A DNA stretch of 18,824 bases from an uncultured Actinomycetes bacterium. Its GTDB lineage: Bacteria > Actinomycetota > Thermoleophilia > Solirubrobacterales > 70-9. A program made the translations under genes and the position numbers. The notes under the pieces were generated by a model. The model worked only from the letters and a program-made list of their open reading frames with translations. It had not been told where the DNA came from and searched no databases. Below, piece by piece: positions 1 to 6,615 of this stretch. Location of the stretch: contig CAMPIP010000026.1 in assembly GCA_946886425.1 (NCBI GenBank), positions 1 to 18,824 of the forward strand, read 5' to 3'. Every line of letters begins with the position of its first letter. The first letter of the stretch is position 1.

Positions 1-1
1 G

Positions 2-301
2 CTGATTGCTGCCCTCAACCATCCGCTGCGCCGGCGGATCCTGCGGGCATATCTAGATGGCCGCTTCGAAACAGCCAGCTCGACCCAGCTGGCGACGCTG
101 ATGGGGATGCCGCTCGGCAACGTCGCCTACCACGTCAAGACCTTGGCTCGGCTCGACGTCCTGCGGCTGGTCCGTACCGCAAAGGTCCGCGGCGCCGAAG
201 AGCGCTTCTACGTCATCGGGCTTGCCGATCAGGTCGAGTGCGTGCGCGGCATCCTCGAGGCGTGCCGGGAGGCTGACGAGCCTCCGCCGGCTCGGGCCTA
301 G
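2..301 (+). CDS. ArsR-type winged-helix regulator, C-terminal part (5' truncated by window edge)
   Basis: The reading frame is open from the first bases of the window and ends in TAG at 299-301. The start codon lies outside, so about 99 residues are visible. The visible protein begins LIAALNHPLRRRIL, the usual first helix of ArsR/HTH_20 winged-helix repressors. A recognition-helix segment follows (STQLATLMGMPLGNVAYHVKTLARLDVL), then the wing (LVRTAKVRGAEERFYVI). This is the standard layout of a dimeric DNA-binding repressor. No cysteine or histidine cluster typical of metal sensors is visible, so the ligand is unknown. It ends one base before the convergent membrane-protein gene. The family assignment is firm; the target genes are not known. 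Confidence 0.8.
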   Translation: MIAALNHPLRRRILRAYLDGRFETASSTQLATLMGMPLGNVAYHVKTLARLDVLRLVRTAKVRGAEERFYVIGLADQVECVRGILEACREADEPPPARA

Positions 302-302
302 G

Positions 303-719
303 TCAGGCCCCCGGCCCTGCCGGCTTCGTCGCCCAGACCGCCAACGGCGGCGGCACCAGGAGGAGCGCCAGCGAGGCGATCTCGGCAATTGCGTCGGCGG
401 TCGAGAAGCCCTCGAGGTGACCGGCGTGGAAGACGAGGTGGATCGTCGCGGTCAGGAGCCAGGCAGCGCAGACGGCTTGGGTCAAGGTGCGGTTGAGCGT
501 TACCGCCGCCCAGGCGAACAGCACCGCGAAGCCGAGGTAGAGCCCGCCGACGTCGGTGACGAGGTGCTCGTTGTATGGAGGCAGCAGCTCGACCCAGCTG
601 GCGACGAACGGGAAGTCGTCGTAAAAGGTCCGCGGCGCGAAGGCCGCGGTCACCCCGATCAGCGCCGCGGCGAAGAAGAGGAAGCCCAAGCTCCCCCTTG
701 CCACCCTCGGTGCCCGCAT
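303..719 (-). CDS. Small four-helix integral membrane protein, function unknown
   Basis: The product is 138 residues with about four hydrophobic segments: 10-27, 58-75, 81-99 and 113-128. A conserved-looking polar stretch (FYDDFPFVASWVELLPPYNEH) sits between the first and second, probably outside the membrane. The start is ATG at 719. I do not recognise a named family; the organisation resembles small DoxX/DUF4345-like actinobacterial membrane proteins. It lies 30 bp downstream of the TetR gene on the same strand, so it is probably co-transcribed with that TetR and may be its target. Its stop is one base from the stop of the convergent ArsR-type gene, leaving no room for a separate terminator. 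Confidence 0.6.
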   Translation of the reverse strand: MRAPRVARGSLGFLFFAAALIGVTAAFAPRTFYDDFPFVASWVELLPPYNEHLVTDVGGLYLGFAVLFAWAAVTLNRTLTQAVCAAWLLTATIHLVFHAGHLEGFSTADAIAEIASLALLLVPPPLAVWATKPAGPGA

Positions 720-749
720 TCGCGGAGCATATCCTCGCCGCTAATCGCC

Positions 750-1508
750 TCAGCCCAGCGCCACGGCCAGCTCTTCGCTGGCGGCTTCGTGGCCTTCGTA
801 AGGCAGCACGATGAAGTACATGAGCGAGGGGAGGAGGGAGTCGAGATCGTCGAGCTCACCCTTGTTCAGTCGCGAGTAGAGCAGGGCTTCGACGCCGCCG
901 ACGACGCCAGCGGCGGTGATGTCGGAGTGGGAGGTGGCGTCCGGGAGGTGGTCGCGGACGAGCGCGTCGACGGAGCCGGCGAAGTAATCGAGCAGGTCGT
1001 CGCGGCGCAGCAGGGCTTCGGCGCTCGCCGCCCGCGCCTCGACGATCAGGGCTCGCGCCGCCTCCGGTTCGCTGCCGACGAAGTGCAGGAGCTCCTCGAG
1101 TGAGAGGCGCAGTCGGGTGCGCCAGTTGGCGCCACCCTTCTCGGCCGCGGCGTCGATCCGCCCGCGCAGGCGGGCCGCCGTGGTGTCGAAGGCGGCGAGG
1201 AAGCAGTCTTCCTTGTTGGAGAAGTGCTCATAGAAGGTCGGCCGCGAGACCCCGGCCCGGTCGATCACGTCCTGGACCGTCGCCTGCCGGTAGCCCAGCT
1301 CGGCGGCAGCCTTCAGCATCGCCGCGATCAGCCGCTCGCGCTGGACGGCGCTGACCAGGTCGGAGGGGAGCTTGCGAGCCCCGGAGGGGAACTTCCCGTC
1401 GCTGTTCGCCAGCAGCTCCGCTGCCGCGTCTACCTGCGCCGTTGGCCAGCCGTCGCCGACTGCCGCGCGCAGCATCTCCCTGCTGAGTTGGATTCGATCA
1501 AAGGGCAC
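750..1508 (-). CDS. TetR/AcrR-family transcriptional regulator (TetR-1)
   Basis: The product is 252 residues from a GTG start. A TetR_N domain covers about residues 55-100, with the helix-turn-helix TVQDVIDRAGVSRPTFYEHF and the following NKEDCFLAAFD. The C-terminal helical ligand/dimer domain ends with GVVGGVEALLYSRLNKGE and LLPSLMYFIVLPYEG, a signature shared with the other two TetR genes here. About 48 residues precede the part shared with its paralogues, which is unusual. An in-frame ATG at 1475 would remove 11 of them, but an SD-like AGGGAG abuts that ATG with no spacing, so GTG 1508 is kept with some doubt. The gene is divergent from TetR-2 and lies upstream of the small membrane-protein gene on the same strand. 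The ligand is unknown. Confidence 0.85.
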   Translation of the reverse strand: MPFDRIQLSREMLRAAVGDGWPTAQVDAAAELLANSDGKFPSGARKLPSDLVSAVQRERLIAAMLKAAAELGYRQATVQDVIDRAGVSRPTFYEHFSNKEDCFLAAFDTTAARLRGRIDAAAEKGGANWRTRLRLSLEELLHFVGSEPEAARALIVEARAASAEALLRRDDLLDYFAGSVDALVRDHLPDATSHSDITAAGVVGGVEALLYSRLNKGELDDLDSLLPSLMYFIVLPYEGHEAASEELAVALG

Positions 1509-1528
1509 CGAGAAACCCGCATTCCTCG
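1509..1528 (-). promoter_or_regulatory. Candidate operator before TetR-1
   Basis: On the minus strand the bases directly upstream of the GTG start read CGAGGAA-N6-TTTCTCG, a dyad with 6 of 7 bases matching in each arm. An AT-rich TTTTATAT, a -10-like element in a GC-rich genome, lies just upstream at 1529-1536. The position between -10 and start codon suits TetR autorepression. This is inference from symmetry and position only. Confidence 0.35.
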
Positions 1529-1559
1529 ATATAAAAACAACTAAAGTCCCCTCACGGTA

Positions 1560-1592
1560 CCAAAAGAGTCGATGTCACGCGCGTTCTTTTGG
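1560..1592 (+). promoter_or_regulatory. Inverted repeat upstream of TetR-2, candidate operator
   Basis: Perfect 8-bp arms CCAAAAGA (1560-1567) and TCTTTTGG (1585-1592) are separated by 17 bp. They lie in the divergent TetR-1/TetR-2 intergenic region, where the sequence is AT-richer than its surroundings. The right arm lies just upstream of TATTCT (1603-1608), a -10-like hexamer seven bases before ATG 1616. The spacing is wide for one TetR dimer, so it could be two half-sites or a hairpin. Confidence 0.35.
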
Positions 1593-1645
1593 GAGACGCG
1601 GTTATTCTTCGGTCGATGCTCCCGCCCCCAACCAGGGGAGCACAG

Positions 1646-2254
1646 GTGAAGCCGACTCGGCCCGTGCTTCCAAAGGAGTTCGTCGCTGTGCGTAAGCGCC
1701 GTCGCATCATGGATGCGATCGCTGAACTGAGCGCCGAGCAGGGCTATGAGGCGACCAAGATCGGCGACATCGTCCGCCGGGCCGGGGTCGCGCGCAAAAC
1801 CCTCTACGACAACTTCGACGGCAAGGAGGAGGTCTACCTCGCCGCAATCGACAGCGCCCTGAAGGACGCGCTTGCCCGGGTCGAAGAGGCCTGTGCCGAG
1901 GCCGATGATGACTGGCCGGCCCGGGTTGAGGCCGCCCTCACCGCCCTGCTCGCCTATCTCGCCGAGAACCCGGCCGAGGCCAGCATGTGCGTCGTCGACG
2001 CCCGCTCGGCGACACCAGCCTCCGGCGCTCGTTACGACGACGCCCAGCAACGCTACGTCGAGCTGATGCGCCGCAACGCGCCGGAGGACACCGGCCTCTC
2101 GCCGACAATCGAGGACTCCCTGGTCGGCGGCGTCGCCTGGATCCTCAACGGGAAGATCCGCCGCGGCGAGGCCGAGCGGGCGCCCGATCTCCTGCCCGAG
2201 CTGCTCGACTTCGTCCTCTCTCCGTACCGTGGTGTAGGAAAACCGACCAGGTAG
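1646..2254 (+). CDS. TetR/AcrR-family transcriptional regulator (TetR-2)
   Basis: The product is 202 residues from the chosen GTG start. That start is preceded by AGGGGAG with a five-base gap, a good ribosome site. The alternative ATG at 1616 adds ten residues and has TATTCT seven bases upstream, which would make a leaderless start, so either could be used. The TetR_N domain has its helix-turn-helix at about 36-57 (KIGDIVRRAGVARKTLYDNF) followed by GKEEVYLAAID. The C-terminal domain ends LVGGVAWILNGKIRRGE and LLPELLDFVLSPYRG, matching its neighbours. It probably acts as a dimeric repressor binding near its own promoter. The effector is unknown. The gene is divergent from TetR-1 and 45 bp upstream of TetR-3. 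Confidence 0.85.
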   Translation: MKPTRPVLPKEFVAVRKRRRIMDAIAELSAEQGYEATKIGDIVRRAGVARKTLYDNFDGKEEVYLAAIDSALKDALARVEEACAEADDDWPARVEAALTALLAYLAENPAEASMCVVDARSATPASGARYDDAQQRYVELMRRNAPEDTGLSPTIEDSLVGGVAWILNGKIRRGEAERAPDLLPELLDFVLSPYRGVGKPTR

Positions 2255-2293
2255 GGAGACGACGAAACTGACAGTACGGTGGCAGACTTATAT

Positions 2294-2314
2294 GGGTAAA
2301 TGGAGCGTTTACCC
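2294..2314 (+). promoter_or_regulatory. 21-bp palindrome over the TetR-3 start codon, candidate autoregulatory operator
   Basis: GGGTAAA (2294-2300) and TTTACCC (2308-2314) are perfect 7-bp arms with a 7-bp spacer. This is the usual size of a TetR operator. The ATG of TetR-3 begins at 2300, inside the left arm. TTATAT (2288-2293), a likely -10, ends six bases before that ATG, and no Shine-Dalgarno sequence is visible. Transcription could therefore begin at or near the ATG, with the operator spanning +1. Confidence 0.45.
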
Positions 2315-2944
2315 CGCGGGCGCCACGGCTTGTCCCCTGAGTTCGTCGCCCGTAATCAGCGCGAAAGGCTGATTACGGGCCTCACTCAAGCCCTGTTCGA
2401 GGTTGGGTATCAAAAAACCACTGTGTCATTGATTGGCCAGCGGGCGGCGGTCTCGAAGAGTGACTTTTACAAGCACTTCGAGAGCAAGGACGAGTGCTTC
2501 TACGCCGCCTACGAGGCGGCGGTGGAGCGGGTGCGGGAGCGGGTCGCGGGCGCCTGCGCGGCCGCTGGCGACCGTCCCTGGCCGATCCGCGTGCGCGAGG
2601 CGATCGTCGCCCTGGTGATCCAGTTCGCCGCCGATCCGGCCCTGGCCAGCATCACCCTGGTCGAGGGCCTGCGCGCCGGGCCCGGTGTCTATGACCGTTA
2701 CCAGACGGCCGTCGACAGCTTCGTTCCTCACCTGCGCGACGGCGCTCCGGTGGCCCCCGACGGGGAGGCCGTGCCGGCGGCGACCGACGAAGCCGTGGTC
2801 GGCGGGATCGCCTCGTTGCTGGGGCGACGGGTCCTGGCCGGCGAAGCCGAACAGCTCGAGGAGTTGCTGCCCGACGTGCTCGAGTTCGCCCTGTCCCCTT
2901 ATATAGGCGCGAGCGAGGCGCGGCGAATAGTCTCTGCTGGGTGA
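2300..2944 (+). CDS. TetR/AcrR-family transcriptional regulator (TetR-3)
   Basis: The product is 214 residues. The helix-turn-helix is at about 42-60 (VSLIGQRAAVSKSDFYKHF), followed by ESKDECFYAAYEAAVE. The C-terminal domain carries VVGGIASLLGRRVLAGE and LLPDVLEFALSPYIG, aligning with TetR-1 and TetR-2. Start ATG 2300 keeps the short N-terminal segment before LSPEFV, matching the RPVLPKEFV of TetR-2. It lacks an SD and has an AT-rich -10-like element six bases upstream, suggesting leaderless translation. Its stop overlaps the start of the dCTP deaminase gene (GTGA), so the two are almost certainly co-transcribed and translationally coupled. It may therefore control its own mRNA including dcd. 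The effector is unknown. Confidence 0.87.
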   Translation: MERLPRGRHGLSPEFVARNQRERLITGLTQALFEVGYQKTTVSLIGQRAAVSKSDFYKHFESKDECFYAAYEAAVERVRERVAGACAAAGDRPWPIRVREAIVALVIQFAADPALASITLVEGLRAGPGVYDRYQTAVDSFVPHLRDGAPVAPDGEAVPAATDEAVVGGIASLLGRRVLAGEAEQLEELLPDVLEFALSPYIGASEARRIVSAG

Positions 2945-4074
2945 CCGCAGGCGTCTTCCCCTCGCAGGCCCTCCGGCGGGCGATAGACGACGAGTGGGTC
3001 AGCTCCGGCGACTACCGGATCCGCCCCGAGGCGATCCAGCCGGCCAGCATCGACCTGCGCCTCGGCGACTTCGCCTGGGCGCTGCGCTGTTCCTTCCTGC
3101 CGGACGTCGACTCCACCGTCGAGGAGAAGCTCGAGGGTCTCGCCTTTCAGAAGATCGACCTGCGCGACGGGGCGGTGCTGGAGCGCGACCGTCCCTACCT
3201 GGTGCCGCTGATCGAGGAGCTCGCTCTGCCCGAAGACGTGCGGGCCAGGGCCAACCCGAAGAGCTCGACGGGGCGGCTCGACGTCTTCACCCGGGTCATC
3301 ACCGACCGCCAGCACCGCTTCGACGAGATCCGCCCCGGCTACCGCGGCAGGCTCTACCTCGAGGTGGTGCCGCGCTCCTTCGCGATCCAGGTCGAAACCG
3401 GCCTCTCGCTCAACCAGCTGCGGTTGCAGCGCGGCAACGTCCGGGTCGACGACGACGAGATCCGCGAGCTACAGGCGCGCAGCCCGCTGCTCTACCTCGA
3501 CTCGCGTCCGCTCGACCCGGCCGAGCTGGCGGTCGCCGACGGGCTCTTCCTCAGCCTCGACCTCTCCGGCCCCGCCGACCGCGTGGTCGGCTACCGGGCC
3601 AAGAAGAACAGCCTTCCCGTTGACCTCTCCAAGGTCCGCGCCTACCGCTGGACCGACTACTGGGACCCGGTCCACCCCGAGCCGGGCGGCCGCATCGTCC
3701 TCGAGCCGGAGATCTTCTACCTGCTGCTCTCAGCCGAGGGGGTCAGCATCCTGCCCCAGATCGCCGCTGAGATGATGGCCTACGACCCGACCGCCGGCGA
3801 GCTCCGCACCCACTACGCCGGCTTCTTCGACCCCGGCTTCGGCTACGACCCGGCCGGCGAGCGGCACGGCAGCCGCGCCGCCCTCGAGGTCCGTGCCCGC
3901 GACGTCTCCTTCATGGTCGAGCACCGCCAGCCGGTCTGCAAGCTCGGCCTGGAATGGATGGAGGCACCGGCCGAGCGCCTCTACGGCGCCGACCTCGGCT
4001 CCAACTACCAGGGCCAGGTGACGATGCTCAGCAAGCACTTCGAGGAGCAGACCGCCGGCGCTCCGGTGGCCTAG
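2941..4074 (+). CDS. dcd: 2'-deoxycytidine 5'-triphosphate deaminase, two-domain form
   Basis: Dcd converts dCTP to dUTP in the cytosol, feeding dTMP synthesis. At 377 residues the protein is about twice the common ~190-residue Dcd and matches the duplicated-domain family (DCD_N type). The N-terminal half has QPASIDLRLG at 33-42, PKSSTGRLDVF at 106-116 (the SSxxR catalytic segment, S108/S109/R112) and GYRGRLYLEV at 133-142, with E141 as the likely catalytic glutamate. The C-terminal half repeats the fold with HYAGFFDPGFGYD at 291-303 and ALEV around E316, but lacks a clear SSxxR. This suggests one active site per pair of domains (inference). The GTG start overlaps the TetR-3 stop by four bases. 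The stop shares CTAG with the convergent merR stop. Confidence 0.88.
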   Translation: MTAGVFPSQALRRAIDDEWVSSGDYRIRPEAIQPASIDLRLGDFAWALRCSFLPDVDSTVEEKLEGLAFQKIDLRDGAVLERDRPYLVPLIEELALPEDVRARANPKSSTGRLDVFTRVITDRQHRFDEIRPGYRGRLYLEVVPRSFAIQVETGLSLNQLRLQRGNVRVDDDEIRELQARSPLLYLDSRPLDPAELAVADGLFLSLDLSGPADRVVGYRAKKNSLPVDLSKVRAYRWTDYWDPVHPEPGGRIVLEPEIFYLLLSAEGVSILPQIAAEMMAYDPTAGELRTHYAGFFDPGFGYDPAGERHGSRAALEVRARDVSFMVEHRQPVCKLGLEWMEAPAERLYGADLGSNYQGQVTMLSKHFEEQTAGAPVA

Positions 4075-4532
4075 CGCGCGGCCGGCGCCCGGTCCAGCTC
4101 GCGCAATAGGCCCTGGACTTTGCGGCGGCGGGCGACAAGCTCCTCCTCGAGGGCGGCGATCTCGTCGCGGCGGCGCCGCACCAGCTCCAGCTGGCGGCCG
4201 AGGTGGGCGAGCGCGTCCTCGAGGATCTGGTGGCGGCGGGCCGTGTCCTCGACCCCGGCGTCCCACTCGCGGCGGCGGGCGGCGCGGGCGCCCTCGGCCT
4301 CGACCAGCTCCTTCAGCTCCTCGAGCGAGAGGCCGAGCAGGTCCTTCAGCCGCAGGACCTCGGCGAGCCGCTCGACGTCGGCCTCGGCGTAGCTGCGGTG
4401 GGCGCCGGGCTCGCGGCCGCTCGCGGTCGGCAGCAGTCCCAGCTCCTCGTAGTAGCGGATCGTCCGCGGCGTCGTCCCGGCCCGCCTGGCGACCTCGCCG
4501 ATCCGCAGCTCCCGCTCGCCGGCGCCGCTCAT
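4071..4532 (-). CDS. MerR-family transcriptional regulator
   Basis: The product is 153 residues. The winged helix-turn-helix is at about 10-60, with LRIGEVARRAGTTPRTIRYYEELGLLP and the HRSYAEADVERL that typifies MerR proteins. A long charged coiled coil (about 75-148) forms the antiparallel dimer. There is no cysteine, so a metal- or redox-sensing role like MerR, CueR or SoxR is unlikely. There is also no separate effector domain, so it is a short-type regulator. ATG 4532 overlaps the stop of the MFS exporter (ATGA). The same frame stays open upstream through the antisense frame of the exporter, but that extension is not protein-like. It probably regulates the exporter operon and so itself. 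The inducer is unknown. Confidence 0.88.
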   Translation of the reverse strand: MSGAGERELRIGEVARRAGTTPRTIRYYEELGLLPTASGREPGAHRSYAEADVERLAEVLRLKDLLGLSLEELKELVEAEGARAARRREWDAGVEDTARRHQILEDALAHLGRQLELVRRRRDEIAALEEELVARRRKVQGLLRELDRAPAAR

Positions 4533-6055
4533 GGGACGGCCCGAACCTCGTCGGCGATGGCCTCCTCGATCGCCTCGGCCGGCGGGCAGGACCGTGCCGC
4601 GCCGTGCTCGCGCGGGCGCAGCAGCGAGACTCCGGCGCCGAGCACCGAGGTTGCGGCCAGTACCCAGAGGGCCGTGTGCATGTTGTGGATGAAGGGGTCG
4701 AGCTGAACCCTGGAGAGGCCGGTGGCGAGGCCGGAGAAGATTGCGAAGAGGACCTCTTTGGGGATCGAGTTGGTGACGATCGCCAGCACGAAGGCGATCG
4801 AGATCACGGCGCCGGTGTTCTGCAGCATCGTCCGCGCCCCGGCGGCGATCCCGCGCCGCTCGGTCGGCACCGTCCCCATCATCGCCGCCGTGTTCGGCGA
4901 GTTGAACATCCCCGAGCCGACCCCGACCAGGGCCAGCCAGAGGCCGCCCTCCCAGTAGGCCGTGTCGGCCTGCAGCGTCGTCATCGCCGCCAGCCCCAGG
5001 GCGGTCACCAGCATCCCCATCGCCGCCAGCGTGCGGGAGCCGTGGCGGTCGGCCCAGATCCCGGCGAGCGGGGAGGAGACCAGCATCCCGATCGCCATCG
5101 GCGCCAGTTTGATCCCGGCCGTGATCGGGTCGTCGCCCTGGGCGCCCTGGAAGTAGAAGACGAAGATGAACATCAACGCGAAGCGCGAGAGGCCGTTTAT
5201 GAAGGCGGCGCCGGTGGCGGCGGCGAAGAGGCGGTTGCGGAAGATCGAGAGGTCGAGCATCGGCGCCTTGCCGCGATGCTCGATGAGGACGAAGAGCGGC
5301 AGTAGGACGGCGGCGACGACGAGGCTGCCGATGACCAGCGAGTCGTCCCAGCCGGAGAGCCCGCCGCGCGATATTCCGTAAACGAGGCCGGTCAGGCCGA
5401 CCACGAAGGCGAGGGTGCCGCCAAGGTCGAGGCCGCGGACGGTGTCCCGGCTGGACAGCTCGCGGAGGACCAGCGCCGCCCAAAGGGCCCCGGCCAGGGC
5501 CAGCGGCACGTTGAACCAGAAGACCCACTGCCAGGAGATCGCGACCAGGGCACCGCCGAGGACCGGGCCGACGACCAGCCCGATTGCCGCCACCATCGTG
5601 TTCGTTCCCATCGCCAGCCCGAGCTGCTCGCGCGGGAAGGCGTCGGTGACCAGGGCGGGACCGTTGGCGAAGATGAAGGCGCCGCCGATCCCCTGGACGA
5701 TCCGCCAGAGGATCAATTGGGTGCCGTCGGCGGCGAAGCCGGCGCCGAGCGAGGCGGCGGCGAAGATCGCGAAGGCGCCTACGACGGCGGTCTTGCGGCC
5801 GAACAGGTCCGAGAGGCGACCGGCGGCGAGGACCAGCACGGTCGAGGAGATCATGTAGGCGAGGATCACCCACACCAGTTCCAGCAGGCTGGTCCCGAGC
5901 GCCCGCTCGAGGTCCGGCAGGGCAATGATCAGCGTCCCCGAGTTGGTCGCGACCAGCAGCATCCCCAGGCTGGTGCAGGAGAGCGCCCACCACTTGTAGT
6001 GCTCATGGTCGGCGTCGACCCCGGCGCCCCCGGTGAACCGGCTCCTTACGTTCAC
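4529..6055 (-). CDS. DHA2-family (EmrB/QacA-type) MFS drug exporter, 14 TM
   Basis: The product is 508 residues with about 14 hydrophobic helices, the size of DHA2 drug:proton antiporters. MFS motif A (GRLSDLFGRK) is at 79-88 between helices 2 and 3, and motif C (GLVVGPVLGGAL) is at 159-170, as expected for an exporter. The first helix has ATNSGTLIIALPDL where the family usually has LDxTIVNVALP, so the motif aspartate is replaced by asparagine. GTG 6055 is the start used; TACTGT lies seven bases upstream and there is no SD, suggesting a leaderless mRNA. It is coupled to merR by an ATGA overlap and divergent from ytoQ. Substrates cannot be read from sequence. Confidence 0.9.
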   Translation of the reverse strand: MNVRSRFTGGAGVDADHEHYKWWALSCTSLGMLLVATNSGTLIIALPDLERALGTSLLELVWVILAYMISSTVLVLAAGRLSDLFGRKTAVVGAFAIFAAASLGAGFAADGTQLILWRIVQGIGGAFIFANGPALVTDAFPREQLGLAMGTNTMVAAIGLVVGPVLGGALVAISWQWVFWFNVPLALAGALWAALVLRELSSRDTVRGLDLGGTLAFVVGLTGLVYGISRGGLSGWDDSLVIGSLVVAAVLLPLFVLIEHRGKAPMLDLSIFRNRLFAAATGAAFINGLSRFALMFIFVFYFQGAQGDDPITAGIKLAPMAIGMLVSSPLAGIWADRHGSRTLAAMGMLVTALGLAAMTTLQADTAYWEGGLWLALVGVGSGMFNSPNTAAMMGTVPTERRGIAAGARTMLQNTGAVISIAFVLAIVTNSIPKEVLFAIFSGLATGLSRVQLDPFIHNMHTALWVLAATSVLGAGVSLLRPREHGAARSCPPAEAIEEAIADEVRAVP

Positions 6056-6062
6056 GTTAATT

Positions 6063-6068
6063 ACAGTA
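6063..6068 (-). promoter_or_regulatory. Candidate -10 element of the MFS-merR operon
   Basis: The minus strand reads TACTGT, fitting the actinobacterial TANNNT -10 pattern, exactly seven bases before the GTG start at 6055. With no SD present this suggests transcription starts at the start codon. No convincing -35 is visible. Confidence 0.4.
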
Positions 6069-6077
6069 GCAACCTGG

Positions 6078-6124
6078 ACGCGTCTGCCCCTGCCCGTCCT
6101 ATAGGCGGGTCAGGGCAGACGCGT
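6078..6124. repeat. 47-bp imperfect palindrome between divergent MFS and ytoQ genes
   Basis: The left arm (6078-6096) starts ACGCGTCTGCCC and the right arm (6106-6124) ends GGGCAGACGCGT. Over 19 bases the arms match at 16 positions, with an uninterrupted outer 12 bp. The centre contains another palindrome, CCTATAGG (6098-6105). No T-run flanks it, so it is not an ordinary terminator. It covers the -35 zone of both predicted divergent promoters, so a shared operator or cruciform is the best guess. Confidence 0.75.
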
Positions 6125-6127
6125 GGT

Positions 6128-6133
6128 TAGGAT
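6128..6133 (+). promoter_or_regulatory. Candidate -10 element of ytoQ, leaderless
   Basis: TAGGAT is a good actinobacterial -10 and lies exactly seven bases before ATG 6141. It supports that ATG, rather than the upstream in-frame GTG at 6123, which would lie inside the palindrome and upstream of this promoter. Confidence 0.5.
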
Positions 6134-6140
6134 CGGGGTG

Positions 6141-6611
6141 ATGACGGAGCGCACCTGGCACGTGTATCTCTCTGGGGAGATCCATTCCGACTGGCGGAAG
6201 CGGATCGAGGACGGGGCTGCCGAGGCCGGGCTACCGGTGGTGTTCTCGGCGCCGATCACCGACCACGCCGCCTCCGACGACGCCGGGACCGGGACGCTGG
6301 GGCCGGAGCGGGACCCCTTCTGGCGCGACCACAAGGGCGCCGGGGTCAACGCGATCCGCACCCAGACGATGATCCGCCACGCCGACCTAGTCGTCGTCCG
6401 CTTCGGCGACAAGTACCGGCAGTGGAACGCGGCCTTCGACGCCGGCTTCGCGGCTGCGCTCGGCAAGCCGATCGTCACCCTCCACGACCCCGAGCTCGAC
6501 CACGCGCTCAAGGAGGTCGACCGGGCTGCCGAGGCGACCGCCCGCGAGGCCGAGCAGGTCGTCGACGTCCTTCGCTACGTGATCGCGGGCGAGCTCCCCG
6601 CCAGAGGCTGA
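6141..6611 (+). CDS. ytoQ: YtoQ-family protein (nucleoside 2-deoxyribosyltransferase-like)
   Basis: The product is 156 residues, close to the ~150 of Bacillus YtoQ. Nearly the whole protein reads as the family pattern: WHVYLSGEIHSDWR at 6-19, then SAPITDHAASD, WRDHKGAGVNAIRTQTMI, HADLVVVRFGDKYRQWNAAFDAG, GKPIVTLHDPELDHALKEVD, and a closing EQVVDVLRYV. The fold resembles nucleoside 2-deoxyribosyltransferases, which suggests action on a nucleotide-like substrate, but no reaction is established as far as I know. ATG 6141 is chosen over GTG 6123 because of the -10 element and because it matches the length of homologues. It is followed four bases later by the NTF2-like gene, so the two form an operon. 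Confidence 0.88.
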   Translation: MTERTWHVYLSGEIHSDWRKRIEDGAAEAGLPVVFSAPITDHAASDDAGTGTLGPERDPFWRDHKGAGVNAIRTQTMIRHADLVVVRFGDKYRQWNAAFDAGFAAALGKPIVTLHDPELDHALKEVDRAAEATAREAEQVVDVLRYVIAGELPARG

Positions 6612-6615
6612 GCCG

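Noticed and set aside
4071..5993. A 640-residue open frame seeming to fuse a long N-terminal region to MerR
   Set aside because: The upstream two thirds lie in another frame of the MFS gene and are Arg/Gly/Pro-rich shadow sequence. The true merR starts at ATG 4532, overlapping the MFS stop.
6123..6140. GTG 6123 as the ytoQ start
   Set aside because: It lies within the palindrome and upstream of the TAGGAT -10 element; ATG 6141 matches the family's usual N-terminus.
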